From Geodermatophilus marinus (GTDB lineage Bacteria; Actinomycetota; Actinomycetes; Mycobacteriales; Geodermatophilaceae), in assembly GCF_003428645.1 (NCBI RefSeq), contig NZ_QVQH01000013.1, positions 57,463-121,462 on the forward strand: 64,000 nucleotides of DNA, read 5' to 3'. This document shows positions 8,566 to 16,391 of the stretch, one piece after another. Numbering within the stretch: the stretch's first letter is position 1; the number at the start of each line of letters is the position of its first letter. The notes below the pieces were generated by a model, which was not told where the DNA came from, made no database searches, and was given only the letters and a program-made list of their open reading frames with translations. Made by a program: the position numbers and the translations under genes.

Positions 8566-8716
8566 CTGTGACGTCCAGCCGAAAGCCTTGGCGGTGGGTT
8601 CGCCGAGCAGCATCTTTGGCACGGCAGCAGGGCGCGGGTTCCAACGGGGTGTCTTCATCGCCACCTCCATCACCGCACAAGGCGCGTAGGACGAACTCGG
8701 CCACGCTGCTCCGGTA
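8566..8716. other. short convergent intergenic region
   Basis: These 151 bases lie between convergent genes. There is no clear terminator hairpin and no coding signal. The right edge of the Tad locus and the left edge of the mobile-looking region meet here or at 9923-10147. Confidence 0.3.
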
Positions 8717-9922
8717 TCAGTCGCGGGTCTCTTCGGTTCCTGTGGCCGTGATATCGCCTCGACGCCGTGCGCGTCCCGCGTGCGACTGGGGGCGCCGCGC
8801 CTTGACTGTCACGGCGTTGTCGAACCGGGCGTGGGCTCGGTCGGCTCTGCTGCGCTGTACGCGCGCTTCGTCGCGCGCCGTGTTGACCTCACCGCGCAAT
8901 TCGGCGAGCTCCTCGCGCAGTCGTCGGTTCTCCTCCTCGTGACGGGCACGCAGGTCGTCGACTCGCTGGTGGCCATGGGTCTTCTCGCGCTCGGCGTCGT
9001 GTACGGCGGCGTCCCGCAGGGCAGTCATCGCCGCCAGTTTCTCGCGCAGGTCGCTGACCTCGTCACGGAGATCTGCGGCTTGCCGGTCGGTCTGCGCCAA
9101 GCCCCGACGTACTGACTCGACCGCATCCTCGGCACGGGCAGTGCGCGCCGACTCGGCGTCGGCCCGCTCGACAGCGTTGCGGGACCGCTCTTCCGCCTCC
9201 GACTGCGCGACCATCGCGGCTTCCGCTCGTCGGATCGCAGCGTCGCGGTCGCGGTGTGCCTCGACCACCCGTGCCTCGACAACGGTCAGCTCTTCCGCGA
9301 GATCGATCAACTTTGCGGCGGACTGCTTCCGCTCTGCATCCATGGTCGCGAGAGCGTCGGCCGACTCGGTATTCAGCCTGTCTCGCGCCGTCTCGGCATC
9401 CGTTAGCTGCTGGCGAGCCTCTTCAAGCCCGGAACGGAGCTGCTCGCTCAGGGCAGAGGCCTCCTCAGCAACGGCGTCGGCCTCCGCGCGCTCGGCCTCG
9501 GCGCGCTGTTGCGCTTGCTCGGCCCGGCTGGCGCGAGCCGTGGCGGTCGCGACCTGCTCGGCCGCTTCACTGGTCACAGTCTCGATCTGTAGCTCGGCGG
9601 CCTCCGGATCCCCCACCGTCCGCAGCTCCTCGAGCAACCCCTTCAGCTGCTGATTCAAGTGCTCGATCATGCCGGCGACCTGCCCGTGCAGCTCACTGGC
9701 CCGCTGCCGCGCGGCATCGATCGGCCGCTGCTCGATCCCGGCCGCGTGCCCGGACTGCTCCGTGCGCAGCCGGCGACGGGCGTGCCAGGCGGCGGTCCGG
9801 TTGTGCGCGCTGTCGTCGCAGTACTCCGGCGGGCGGCCGGCCCCTGCCTGGGAGGCGGCCGCTGGCCGGCGACAGCCGGGGAACCGACAGGTACGCCGTT
9901 CGGTTTCAGTTACGTCGCTCAT
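8717..9922 (-). CDS. coiled-coil protein with N-terminal zinc-finger-like motif
   Basis: The protein has 401 residues from ATG 9922; GTG 9937 adds five. The start carries a putative zinc site: CRFPGCRRP, then GRPPEYCDDSAHNRTAAWHARR, giving Cys/Cys/Cys/His ligands within about 40 residues. Residues from about 60 to 350 are almost uninterrupted heptad-type coiled coil rich in Ala, Glu and Arg, and the tail is basic. N-terminal DNA-binding plus long coiled coil resembles KfrA-type plasmid proteins in layout, not in recognised sequence. Similar proteins occur on actinobacterial plasmids and integrative elements. Function is unknown; a DNA-organising role is inference. Confidence 0.65.
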   Translation of the reverse strand: MSDVTETERRTCRFPGCRRPAAASQAGAGRPPEYCDDSAHNRTAAWHARRRLRTEQSGHAAGIEQRPIDAARQRASELHGQVAGMIEHLNQQLKGLLEELRTVGDPEAAELQIETVTSEAAEQVATATARASRAEQAQQRAEAERAEADAVAEEASALSEQLRSGLEEARQQLTDAETARDRLNTESADALATMDAERKQSAAKLIDLAEELTVVEARVVEAHRDRDAAIRRAEAAMVAQSEAEERSRNAVERADAESARTARAEDAVESVRRGLAQTDRQAADLRDEVSDLREKLAAMTALRDAAVHDAEREKTHGHQRVDDLRARHEEENRRLREELAELRGEVNTARDEARVQRSRADRAHARFDNAVTVKARRPQSHAGRARRRGDITATGTEETRD

Positions 9923-10147
9923 AACGCAAAGCTGCACCGACGTAATGACGACGGAACGCTTCTCCGGCCGTCTGTGGACAGTGAACCTGCTTCCACATCC
10001 CCGGATGTAAGGCGTCTTCCGCGCCTGTGCCGCATCGGCGATGGTCAGCTGGGGCCGTGATGGGCCCGACGTGGCCCGCCGGCGGCCAACGGATGTGCGG
10101 TCACGGGTTCGTCCGTCCTCCGGCCTCTGCGGACCCGTGAGCGTCGG
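9923..10147. other. intergenic region before the coiled-coil gene
   Basis: These 225 bases lie between two leftward genes. They should carry the promoter of the coiled-coil gene. I see no strong hairpin, tRNA fragment or long repeat. Scattered A/T-rich steps near 9930-9960 could be promoter elements, but no pair is convincing. Confidence 0.3.
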
Positions 10148-11086
10148 TCAGCGGTGCGCGGCGAGTTCGTGATCGGCGTGTGTGCGGGCTTCGAGCTGGA
10201 ACGTCGAGTGCGCCACGCTGATCGGGAAGTGCTCGGCGAGGCAGTCTTGCATCTGATCGAGCAGCTGCGGTGCCCGCGCGTCTACGAAGCAGGCGTCCTC
10301 GACGACCACGTGCGCCGTCAGGACCGGCAGGTCGTCGCTGATTTGTGAGGCGTGCAGGTCGTGGACCGCCACGACTCCGGGCAGCTCTTCCAGATGCGCG
10401 CGGACTGCCTCGAGGTCCAGGCCCGGCGGAGTGCTTTCCAGGAGCACCGACACCGTTCGCCGCAGCAGCCCGATGGTGCGCGGCACGATCATGGCGGCGA
10501 TCAGCAGGGAGGCAACCGAGTCTGCGGCCTGCCAGCCGGTAACCGCGATGACCGCTGCGGCGACCAGCACCGCGACCGACCCGAGCGCGTCGTTGATCAC
10601 CTCCAGTAGAGCCGCCCGCATGTTCAGGTTCCCGTTGCGTGCACCGCCGCGGGTGAGCACCCACATGCCGAGTGCGTTGGCGGCCAGGCCGATGCCGCCG
10701 AACACCAGTACCGGCGTGGCCGCCACCTCTGCTGCCCCGGGCTCAAGCAACCGGCCGACCGCCTCGACGGCAACCAACACGCCCACAGCCAGCAACACCG
10801 CCGCCTGCAGGGTGGCGCCGAGCACCTCGGCGCGCCGGTAGCCCCAGGTGCGCTGGGCCGTCGGCGGGCGCAGCGCCAGTGTGGCCGCGACCAGCGCGAT
10901 CACCAGGCCGGCGGCATCGGTGCCGGCGTGCGCGGCGTCGGCAAGCAACGCCAACGATCCCGAAAGCAGCGCACCGACCACCTGGACGACCAGAACCGAG
11001 GCGGTCAGTGCCAGCACGATCGCCAGCCGCCGACGATTTCCCGCTGCGCCGCCGTGGCCGTGCGTGTGCTCGTGGCCACCGCTCAT
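10148..11086 (-). CDS. czcD: CzcD-type cation diffusion facilitator transporter
   Basis: The protein has 312 residues with six membrane helices after a His-rich start (HEHTHGHGG). The CDF metal site is visible as HAGTD in helix 2 (from ADAAHAGTDAAG) and NDALGS in helix 5, and the C-terminal cytoplasmic domain includes GVVAVHDLHASQIS and a His-containing end. This family exports Zn, Co or Cd in exchange for protons. It is the last gene of a seven-gene leftward operon, and its ATG overlaps the methyltransferase stop as ATGA. An ArsR repressor two genes upstream is its likely regulator. Confidence 0.9.
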   Translation of the reverse strand: MSGGHEHTHGHGGAAGNRRRLAIVLALTASVLVVQVVGALLSGSLALLADAAHAGTDAAGLVIALVAATLALRPPTAQRTWGYRRAEVLGATLQAAVLLAVGVLVAVEAVGRLLEPGAAEVAATPVLVFGGIGLAANALGMWVLTRGGARNGNLNMRAALLEVINDALGSVAVLVAAAVIAVTGWQAADSVASLLIAAMIVPRTIGLLRRTVSVLLESTPPGLDLEAVRAHLEELPGVVAVHDLHASQISDDLPVLTAHVVVEDACFVDARAPQLLDQMQDCLAEHFPISVAHSTFQLEARTHADHELAAHR

Positions 11087-11700
11087 CGCTGCGCTCCCTG
11101 GGTAACTGGCAACCGGCCGATGCCGGGCAGGAACCGGCCGGCCCGCGCGGCGTAGGCGGCGTACGCCCCGCCGTGCACCGAGCGGAGATAGGGCTCTTCG
11201 ACGGCCCGCACTTGGAGCTGGACGGCAGCCACCAGCGTGACCAGTGCGAGCGCGCTGATCCAGGTGGGGACCATAAGCACGACTCCGGCCTGGGCGGCGG
11301 CCATCGCGGTGAAGATCGGATTGCGGATGTGCGCGAACACGCCGCCGGTCACCAGGTCGGTGCGCTCGGCCGGGTCGACGCCGATCCGCCACGAGGCGCC
11401 CATGCCGGTCTGCGCGGCCAGCGTCGCGGCGAAACCGACTAACGCCACCACCAGGCCGGCGAACTGCACCGCGGGTGGCGGGTCGGCGGTCACGAAGCCG
11501 GCCACCGCGAGCAGCGGGCCGGCCAGGCCCAGCACCATGGCGGCGGCGAACAGCACCCCGCCCCACCAGCCGGCGTCGGCCGGAGTGCCGGAGGTGCCGA
11601 CGAACCCGGTCGACCCGGTGCGGCGCAGCTGGATCCAGGACCGGACACCGAACAGCACGACGAGAGCGACGACGTAGAGGACGAGCGCGGCGACCGTCAC
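11083..11700 (-). CDS. isoprenylcysteine carboxyl methyltransferase family protein (CzcN-like)
   Basis: The protein has 205 residues from GTG 11700, in GTGA overlap with the ArsR stop. Five or so membrane helices are followed by the ICMT/PEMT signature: GVFAHIRNPIFTAM and, near the end, EEPYLRSVHGGAYAAYAARAGRFLPGIG. The family methylates lipids or cysteines using S-adenosylmethionine. The pairing with a CDF exporter matches CzcN, an ICMT-family membrane protein of the czc metal-resistance locus in Cupriavidus; whether it has the same role here is inference from context. It overlaps the czcD start by four bases. Confidence 0.8.
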   Translation of the reverse strand: MTVAALVLYVVALVVLFGVRSWIQLRRTGSTGFVGTSGTPADAGWWGGVLFAAAMVLGLAGPLLAVAGFVTADPPPAVQFAGLVVALVGFAATLAAQTGMGASWRIGVDPAERTDLVTGGVFAHIRNPIFTAMAAAQAGVVLMVPTWISALALVTLVAAVQLQVRAVEEPYLRSVHGGAYAAYAARAGRFLPGIGRLPVTQGAQR

Positions 11701-12077
11701 GACGCGGCCCCCGTTCCGTACACCGGGCACAGCGCGACCTGGTCACCGGTCGCGGCCAGCAGCTTCTCCGCCGAAGCGAGCAGCCCGAGCAGCTCCGGCT
11801 GGGTGGTCAGCGACCACAGCGATGCGCGTCCCTGCGGCTTGCTCTCGGCCAGGCCGCAGTCGCGCAGGCAGGCCAGTGCTGCGGACACCGAGCTTTGCGC
11901 CGGACCGTCCAGATGCCGAGTGAGGTCCACGACCCGGTGCGGGCCCAGCATCAGGTGGCGCACGATCGCCAGTCGCATCGGGTCACCCAGGCTGCGGAAC
12001 AGGCAAGCTGCCGTCGAGAGTGCAGCAGCCTCATCGACCGTCGGCTCGGTCGCCTTGGTGTTCGTCGTCATGGGCAC
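11697..12077 (-). CDS. ArsR/SmtB family metalloregulator
   Basis: The protein has 126 residues from GTG 12077, which has AGGAAG eight bases upstream. The ATG at 12071 is a second candidate and forms an ATGA with the copD stop. The winged HTH is clear: FRSLGDPMRLAIVRHL, then VVDLTRHLDGPAQSSVSAALACLRDCG. The Cys residues at about 27, 85 and 113 could take part in metal sensing, but no known site can be assigned. It heads the ArsR-ICMT-CDF sub-operon, and a perfect palindrome lies just upstream (12090-12115), so it probably represses its own sub-operon until metal binds. Confidence 0.88.
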   Translation of the reverse strand: MPMTTNTKATEPTVDEAAALSTAACLFRSLGDPMRLAIVRHLMLGPHRVVDLTRHLDGPAQSSVSAALACLRDCGLAESKPQGRASLWSLTTQPELLGLLASAEKLLAATGDQVALCPVYGTGAAS

Positions 12078-13315
12078 GGTATCGGCTTCCTATCATCGAC
12101 TAATGCCGATGATAGTGTCGGAATCCGACGGGTCAACAGCCAGTTCGTGCCTGTCCACCTGAGGCGCCATGCTGCACAGCCCAAGGGGGATAGGTCCTTC
12201 ACGCAGCTGTGATCATGAGGCGACGTGACTGCGGTCGGGAGAATGTGGAGCTGCTCCGCCGGGGCTGCGGCCGCATTTGCATCGACGACGGGCGGAGGTG
12301 TCGGGGTGCGCGCGAGCCCTACGGCAAGTCCGATGGTGGCGGCGAAGAGAACCGCCTCGGCGCCCGCCAGGCGGAGGAACATCCTGGGATGCCCTGCCCG
12401 CAGTGCCGGAAGGGTCCGACGGCGGTGCCAGGCGGCCAGCGCCAGCAAACCCACGAACGCCGCCACCTTCGCCAGCAGCACGGCCCCGTAGCCGGTGTCG
12501 AGCAGCTGATCGGGGCTGGAGAAGCGCGTGTAGGCGGTGACGACGCCGCTGCCTCCGACGACCACGGCCAGCGGTAGGGCGAGGCGGCTGAACCGTTCGA
12601 CTGCGGTGACGCGCGCCGGGCCGGAGAGCCGGGCCGCGAGCATCAGTGCCAGCAGGCCACCGGCCCACAGCACGACACCAAGCACGTGCAAGACGACGGC
12701 GGTGACGGCGAGGTTGTGGTCGGCCTTGTCCGCGGAGTGCGAGGTGAAGGCCGGTGGAACGGTCGCGGCCAGGGCGATGAAGAGCAGAACCCGCGCCCCG
12801 GCCGGGTGCAGGACGGTTCGGGCGAAGGCAGCCACGACCGCGGCGAGGGCGGCCACCACGACCAGGTTCCGGCCCTGCTCGACGCTTTCGACGAAGCTCC
12901 AGACGCCGCGCAGCGAGATCGCTGAGAACCCCGTGCCGAGGAAATCGGCCAGCAGGACCGGCAGCGAGGCCAGCGAGGTCAGCGCCCACACGACTGCACC
13001 CCAGCCGGCTAGGCGCACCCACCGGTAGCCCGCCGTACTGAGCACGGTGTCACCGGGCACGAGGACCACGGCTCCGAACAGGCAGCCCACGGTCAGCACG
13101 GCGGCCGCGTCAGCGACCAGCCGCAGAGCGGGCACCAGCCAGGCGACAACGGGCGGCGGAGCCGGGATGCCCGGCACCGAGACGACGTCGGCGGCGCCGC
13201 CGGCCCACAGCGTGAGCCCGCAGACCGCGATGGCCGCCAGCGCCGAGGCGAGCACCAGTAGGCCGCGGCGCACCCTTGCCGGTGCCGGCGCGCTGTCGAC
13301 CCGTGATTCAGCCAC
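12068..13315 (-). CDS. CopD family copper resistance membrane protein, truncated C-terminus
   Basis: The protein has 415 residues from GTG 13315 (GTG 13324 is also possible). About nine membrane helices are visible, including the CopD core with VLHVLGVVLWAGGLLALM and a late AGAEAVLFAATIGLAVGLAR helix. CopD works with CopC in copper uptake or tolerance. In many actinobacteria CopD is fused to a CtaG-like domain that begins just after this last helix with a PAE-containing linker. Here the linker (PAEQLH) is followed by about 60 unrelated residues that read through the arsR operator to a stop overlapping arsR. The tail looks like a truncation scar. Confidence 0.75.
   Translation of the reverse strand: MAESRVDSAPAPARVRRGLLVLASALAAIAVCGLTLWAGGAADVVSVPGIPAPPPVVAWLVPALRLVADAAAVLTVGCLFGAVVLVPGDTVLSTAGYRWVRLAGWGAVVWALTSLASLPVLLADFLGTGFSAISLRGVWSFVESVEQGRNLVVVAALAAVVAAFARTVLHPAGARVLLFIALAATVPPAFTSHSADKADHNLAVTAVVLHVLGVVLWAGGLLALMLAARLSGPARVTAVERFSRLALPLAVVVGGSGVVTAYTRFSSPDQLLDTGYGAVLLAKVAAFVGLLALAAWHRRRTLPALRAGHPRMFLRLAGAEAVLFAATIGLAVGLARTPTPPPVVDANAAAAPAEQLHILPTAVTSPHDHSCVKDLSPLGCAAWRLRWTGTNWLLTRRIPTLSSALVDDRKPIPCP
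12090..12115. promoter_or_regulatory. palindromic operator of the first ArsR regulator
   Basis: A perfect 9-base inverted repeat, CTATCATCG and CGATGATAG, is separated by 8 bases and ends about 13 bases upstream of the arsR start. AT-rich interrupted palindromes of this size next to an arsR/smtB gene are the standard operator form. It lies inside the 3' end of the copD reading frame, implying an internal promoter in the operon. Confidence 0.65.
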
Positions 13316-13910
13316 CGGTGGCACTACGCCGGCGCAACGCCAGCCACGTCCCGGCGACGAGCACCACTGCCACCGCCGAAAGGAACACCCACAGGCCCCA
13401 GCTGCTGCCCGCGTCGCTGGCCGTGTCACTGCCGGCGGCCGGGGACACCGCCGTCTCCGTGTCCGGAGGGGGTGCGGGCGTGTTCACCAGGGTCGGCTCA
13501 GCCGGCGCCGACTCCGTCGCCGCACCGCCGGTGCCGGTGAGGGTGAAGGTGAGCTGGCCGGACACCGGGTGACCGTCGTCGGAGACGACGCGGTAGGCCA
13601 CGACATAGGCGCCTGCACCGCTGGTATTGACCGGCTGGGACACCATCGCACCGTCGATGGTGACCTCCCCGGAGGTGGCCGACTCCCCGTCCGGGCCGGT
13701 GACAGCGATCTGGGCAAACTTCGAGGCGACCGCCGAGGAGAACGTGAGGGTGACCGCGTCCGGAGCTGCGGTCAGCGTCTCCCCGCCCGTCGGCGTCGAG
13801 GACTGCAAGCCGGTGTGCGCCAGTGCCGTACCACCGCTGAAGACGAGCAGGAGCGAGGCCAGGACCGTCGCCGCGGCGACGATGAGGATGCGTCGCACGG
13901 ATGTCTTCAT
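13308..13910 (-). CDS. copC: CopC domain copper-binding protein
   Basis: The protein has 200 residues. A signal peptide ends near ALA at residue 31, and His32 follows at once. The mature N-terminal His of CopC (AHT...) is a copper ligand in the family, and the start here fits that exactly. The CopC beta-sandwich runs to about residue 130 with DAVTLTFSSAV, VVAYRVVSDDGHPVSGQLTF (second His ligand region) and the usual Thr/Gly end. A Pro/Thr linker leads to a C-terminal helix and RRRS anchor. It overlaps copD by 8 bases and follows the CDF gene by 6 bases. Confidence 0.9.
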   Translation of the reverse strand: MKTSVRRILIVAAATVLASLLLVFSGGTALAHTGLQSSTPTGGETLTAAPDAVTLTFSSAVASKFAQIAVTGPDGESATSGEVTIDGAMVSQPVNTSGAGAYVVAYRVVSDDGHPVSGQLTFTLTGTGGAATESAPAEPTLVNTPAPPPDTETAVSPAAGSDTASDAGSSWGLWVFLSAVAVVLVAGTWLALRRRSATGG

Positions 13911-13916
13911 GGGTCC

Positions 13917-14624
13917 TCAGTTGCAGCAGTCGCAGCCGGGCTTGCAGCCACAGGCGTCATCGGTGGATTCCAGGGCGCCGGGGCGCAGCGCCTCGGCCGG
14001 TGAGCAGCAGTTCTCGCCGCGCCAGGCTTCCCGCCCTTCCTTGAGCGCCAGTCCCGCGATGACCAGGGCTGCGATCGGGTCGGCCCACGACCAGCCGAAC
14101 AGACTGTTGAGGGCAAGCCCCACCAGGAGGACGGCGGAGAGGTAGGTGCAGATCAGCGTCTGCTTGGAGTCCGCCACCGCCGAGGCCGAGCCGAGTTCGC
14201 GGCCGGCGCGGCGCTGGGCGTAGGACAGGAACGGCATGACCGCCAGGCTCAGCGCCGCCAGCACCAGCCCGACGCTGGAGTGCTCAGCCTCCCCGGAGCC
14301 GAGCAGGGAGCGGAGCGCGTCGACGGTCACGAACGCCGCCAGCGCGAAAAACGAGGCGCCGATGACCTTCAGCGCCACCTTCTCCCGCGCCTCGGGGTCG
14401 CGGCCGGCGAACTGCCAGGCGACGGCCAGCGCCGAGGACACCTCGATGACCGAGTCCAGGCCGAACCCGATCAGCGCCGACGACGATGCCCGGGCACCAG
14501 CGGTGAGCGCGACCGCGGCCTCGATGACGTTCCAGGTGATGGTCAAGGCCACGAACAGCCGGATGCGTCGCGCCAGGAGAGCGCGACGGTCGACGGTGAG
14601 CTGAGCCGGATGCAGGGCGGTCAC
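13917..14624 (-). CDS. CDF-like cation transporter with Cys-rich C-terminal tail
   Basis: The protein has 235 residues from GTG 14624, in GTGA overlap with the repressor. Five to six membrane helices carry GFGLDSVIEVSSALAV and a second SASAVADSKQTLICT segment, the CDF-type acidic sites. The usual HxxxD of zinc CDFs is absent. The cytoplasmic C-terminal domain is missing and is replaced by a short tail with ENCCSPAE and DACGCKPGCDCCN, seven Cys in the last 30 or so residues. That tail probably binds a soft metal. It is paired with a CadC-type repressor; the transported metal is unknown (Cd, Pb or Zn are candidates by analogy). Confidence 0.8.
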   Translation of the reverse strand: MTALHPAQLTVDRRALLARRIRLFVALTITWNVIEAAVALTAGARASSSALIGFGLDSVIEVSSALAVAWQFAGRDPEAREKVALKVIGASFFALAAFVTVDALRSLLGSGEAEHSSVGLVLAALSLAVMPFLSYAQRRAGRELGSASAVADSKQTLICTYLSAVLLVGLALNSLFGWSWADPIAALVIAGLALKEGREAWRGENCCSPAEALRPGALESTDDACGCKPGCDCCN

Positions 14625-15007
14625 GACAGCGCCTCAGCCGTCGCGGGGCCGGCGTTCAGCGGCTGGGCGGGGCCCGCCACGGCGGCCAGCAGCCGCGCGC
14701 CGGCCTCGGTGAGGCGGTACATGACCAGCTTGCCGTTTCGCCGGGACGTGGCAAGGTCCGCCGTCCGCAGGATGCGCACGTGGTGAGAGACAAGGTTCTG
14801 CGACAACTCGGTGATCCAAGCCAGGTCACACACGCACAGCTCCTCCCCGAGGGAGAGCGCCGAGGCGATCCGCAGCCGGGTCGGGTCACCCAGGGCCTTC
14901 GCCTGGTTGGCACGCGCGCGGACCTGCTCCTCGCGGCTCAGCTGGGCGCGGACGGCCTCGGCATGCGGCAGATCCAGGCACAGCAGATCGCAGGTGTCGC
15001 TGCTCAT
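14621..15007 (-). CDS. ArsR family repressor, CadC/CmtR-like
   Basis: The protein has 128 residues from ATG 15007. An N-terminal CDLLCLDLPHAEAVR supplies two Cys. The winged HTH begins with ALGDPTRLRIASAL, then the ELCVCDLAWI metal box in helix 3/4, the Cys-x-Cys site that senses Cd, Pb or As in CadC and ArsR. The DNA-recognition part reads LSQNLVSHHVRILRTA. It is the first gene of the leftward operon and lies 99 bases from the divergent dsbA-like gene, so it can control both operons from one site. The CAACG/CGTTG repeats at 15040-15080 are the candidate operator. Confidence 0.9.
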   Translation of the reverse strand: MSSDTCDLLCLDLPHAEAVRAQLSREEQVRARANQAKALGDPTRLRIASALSLGEELCVCDLAWITELSQNLVSHHVRILRTADLATSRRNGKLVMYRLTEAGARLLAAVAGPAQPLNAGPATAEALS

Positions 15008-15039
15008 CGGTCCCCTTCGTTCTCGACCCGACCTTCGGA

Positions 15040-15080
15040 CCAACGCCCCAACGGACGTTGTTATGTTGGTATCACGTTGG
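15040..15080. promoter_or_regulatory. CAACG/CGTTG repeat cluster in the divergent metal/thiol control region
   Basis: The 99 bases between the divergent starts contain CAACG-GA-CGTTG (15049-15060), an inverted repeat with a 2-base spacer. A wider pair CCAACG (15040-15045) and CGTTGG (15075-15080) flanks it. The core is more AT-rich than its surroundings. This is where the CadC-type repressor should bind and where both promoters should start. Confidence 0.5.
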
Positions 15081-15106
15081 CGTCGAAGGCAAGAGCGGGA
15101 GCCCCT

Positions 15107-15760
15107 GTGTCCACCAACCTCAAGGTGTCGGCCGCACTGGTCGCCGCGTTCGCCGCCGTTGTGGCCGCGTTCCTCATTCTGGGGCAGTCCGGTTCCGGCT
15201 CGAGCGCCGACGGCGGGGCGGCCGGCGGCCCGCAGGTTGTGCGCGAGGACAGCCACCGCCTCGGTGAACCCGGCGCCGGCGACGTGACGCTGATCGAGTT
15301 CCTGGACTTCGAGTGCGAGGCGTGCGCGTCGGTGTACCCGTTCGTCGAGCAGCTGCGCGAGGACTACGCCGGCCAGGTGACGTTCGTCGCCCGGTACATG
15401 CCGATGCCCGGCCACCCGAACGCCGAGAACGCCGCCGTCGCCGTCGAAGCCGCCGCCCAGCAGGGCGACTTCGAGGCGATGTACCAGCGCATGTACGAGA
15501 CCCAGGAGCAGTGGAGCCACCGGGAGGAGTCCCAAGCCGCCGTGTTCCGCGGCTTCGCCGCCGACCTCGGCCTGGACCTGGCCTCGTACGACCAGGACGT
15601 GGCCGACCCGGCCACTCTCGAGCGGGTGCTGGCCGACCGGGACGACGGCTTGGCGCTCGGCGTGGAGGGCACACCGACGTTCTTCCTCAACGGCGAGAAG
15701 CTCGAGGTCACCACCACCGACGAGTTCATCGAGCGCATCGAGGCCGCCCTCGATGAGTGA
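15107..15760 (+). CDS. DsbA-like thioredoxin-fold protein
   Basis: The protein has 217 residues from GTG 15107, with GGGAG five bases upstream. An N-terminal membrane anchor (about 8-24) is followed by a DsbA/DSBA-like thioredoxin fold. The active site is FLDFECEACASVYPF, CxxC with Glu-Ala between the Cys. The cis-Pro loop is GVEGTPTFFLNG near residue 187. It should act outside the membrane as a thiol oxidase or reductant. The stop overlaps the VKOR start by 8 bases, and VKOR proteins reoxidise DsbA partners in actinobacteria, so the two form a natural pair. Confidence 0.88.
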   Translation: MSTNLKVSAALVAAFAAVVAAFLILGQSGSGSSADGGAAGGPQVVREDSHRLGEPGAGDVTLIEFLDFECEACASVYPFVEQLREDYAGQVTFVARYMPMPGHPNAENAAVAVEAAAQQGDFEAMYQRMYETQEQWSHREESQAAVFRGFAADLGLDLASYDQDVADPATLERVLADRDDGLALGVEGTPTFFLNGEKLEVTTTDEFIERIEAALDE

Positions 15761-16391
15761 CACCGCAGTCGCCGACCGGCCGGTGGCCACCGAGGCACGT
15801 GGCGGGAGAGGCCGCGGGCTGGCGGTGTGGCTGCTCGTCGGCGGGCTGCTCGGCTTCGTCGCAGCGCTCGTGCTGGCGGTGGAGAAGTACGCCCTGCTGG
15901 CCGACCCCGCCTACGTGCCGACCTGCAGCCTCAACCCGATCCTGAGCTGCGGCTCGATCATGGCCAGCCCGCAGGCGGAGGTCTTCCGCTTTCCCAACCC
16001 ACTGCTCGGGGTCGCCGGATTCCCCGTCGTGGCCACCACCGGCGCGGTGCTGCTGGCCGGCGGCCGGCTGGCCGAGTGGTTCTGGGCCTCACTCCAGGCC
16101 GGCGTCACCGCCGGCGTCGTGTTCGTGCATTGGCTGATGTTCGCCAGCCTGTACCGCATCGAGGCGCTGTGCCCCTACTGCATGGTCGTCTGGGCGGTCA
16201 CCATCCCGCTGTTCACCGCCGTCACCCTGCGCAACCTGACCGCCTGGGCGCCGCGGCTGCCCGCAGGGGTCAACGCCGCGGTCGCGCTTGTGCGCACCCG
16301 GCACAGCGTCCTGCTCACGGCGTGGTTCCTTCTGATCGTCGCTGCCATCACGCAGCGGTTCTGGCTGTACTGGAGTTCCCTCGTTGGCTGA
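15753..16391 (+). CDS. vitamin K epoxide reductase (VKOR) family membrane protein
   Basis: The protein has 212 residues with five membrane helices. Both VKOR cysteine pairs are present: CSLNPILSCGSIM (loop Cys pair, about 54 and 62) and the membrane CPYC (about 135-138). The conserved Ser/Asn region around PNPLLGVAGFP is also seen. Bacterial VKOR passes electrons from DsbA-type proteins to quinone, which maintains disulfide formation. It overlaps both neighbours (dsbA-like and tlpA-like genes) by 8 bases and sits second in the operon. An extra hydrophobic helix follows near residue 190. Confidence 0.9.
   Translation: MSDTAVADRPVATEARGGRGRGLAVWLLVGGLLGFVAALVLAVEKYALLADPAYVPTCSLNPILSCGSIMASPQAEVFRFPNPLLGVAGFPVVATTGAVLLAGGRLAEWFWASLQAGVTAGVVFVHWLMFASLYRIEALCPYCMVVWAVTIPLFTAVTLRNLTAWAPRLPAGVNAAVALVRTRHSVLLTAWFLLIVAAITQRFWLYWSSLVG

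Noticed and set aside
15008..15106. A small gene in the divergent metal/thiol spacer
   Set aside because: No frame of useful length with a binding site; the repeats and spacing fit a control region.
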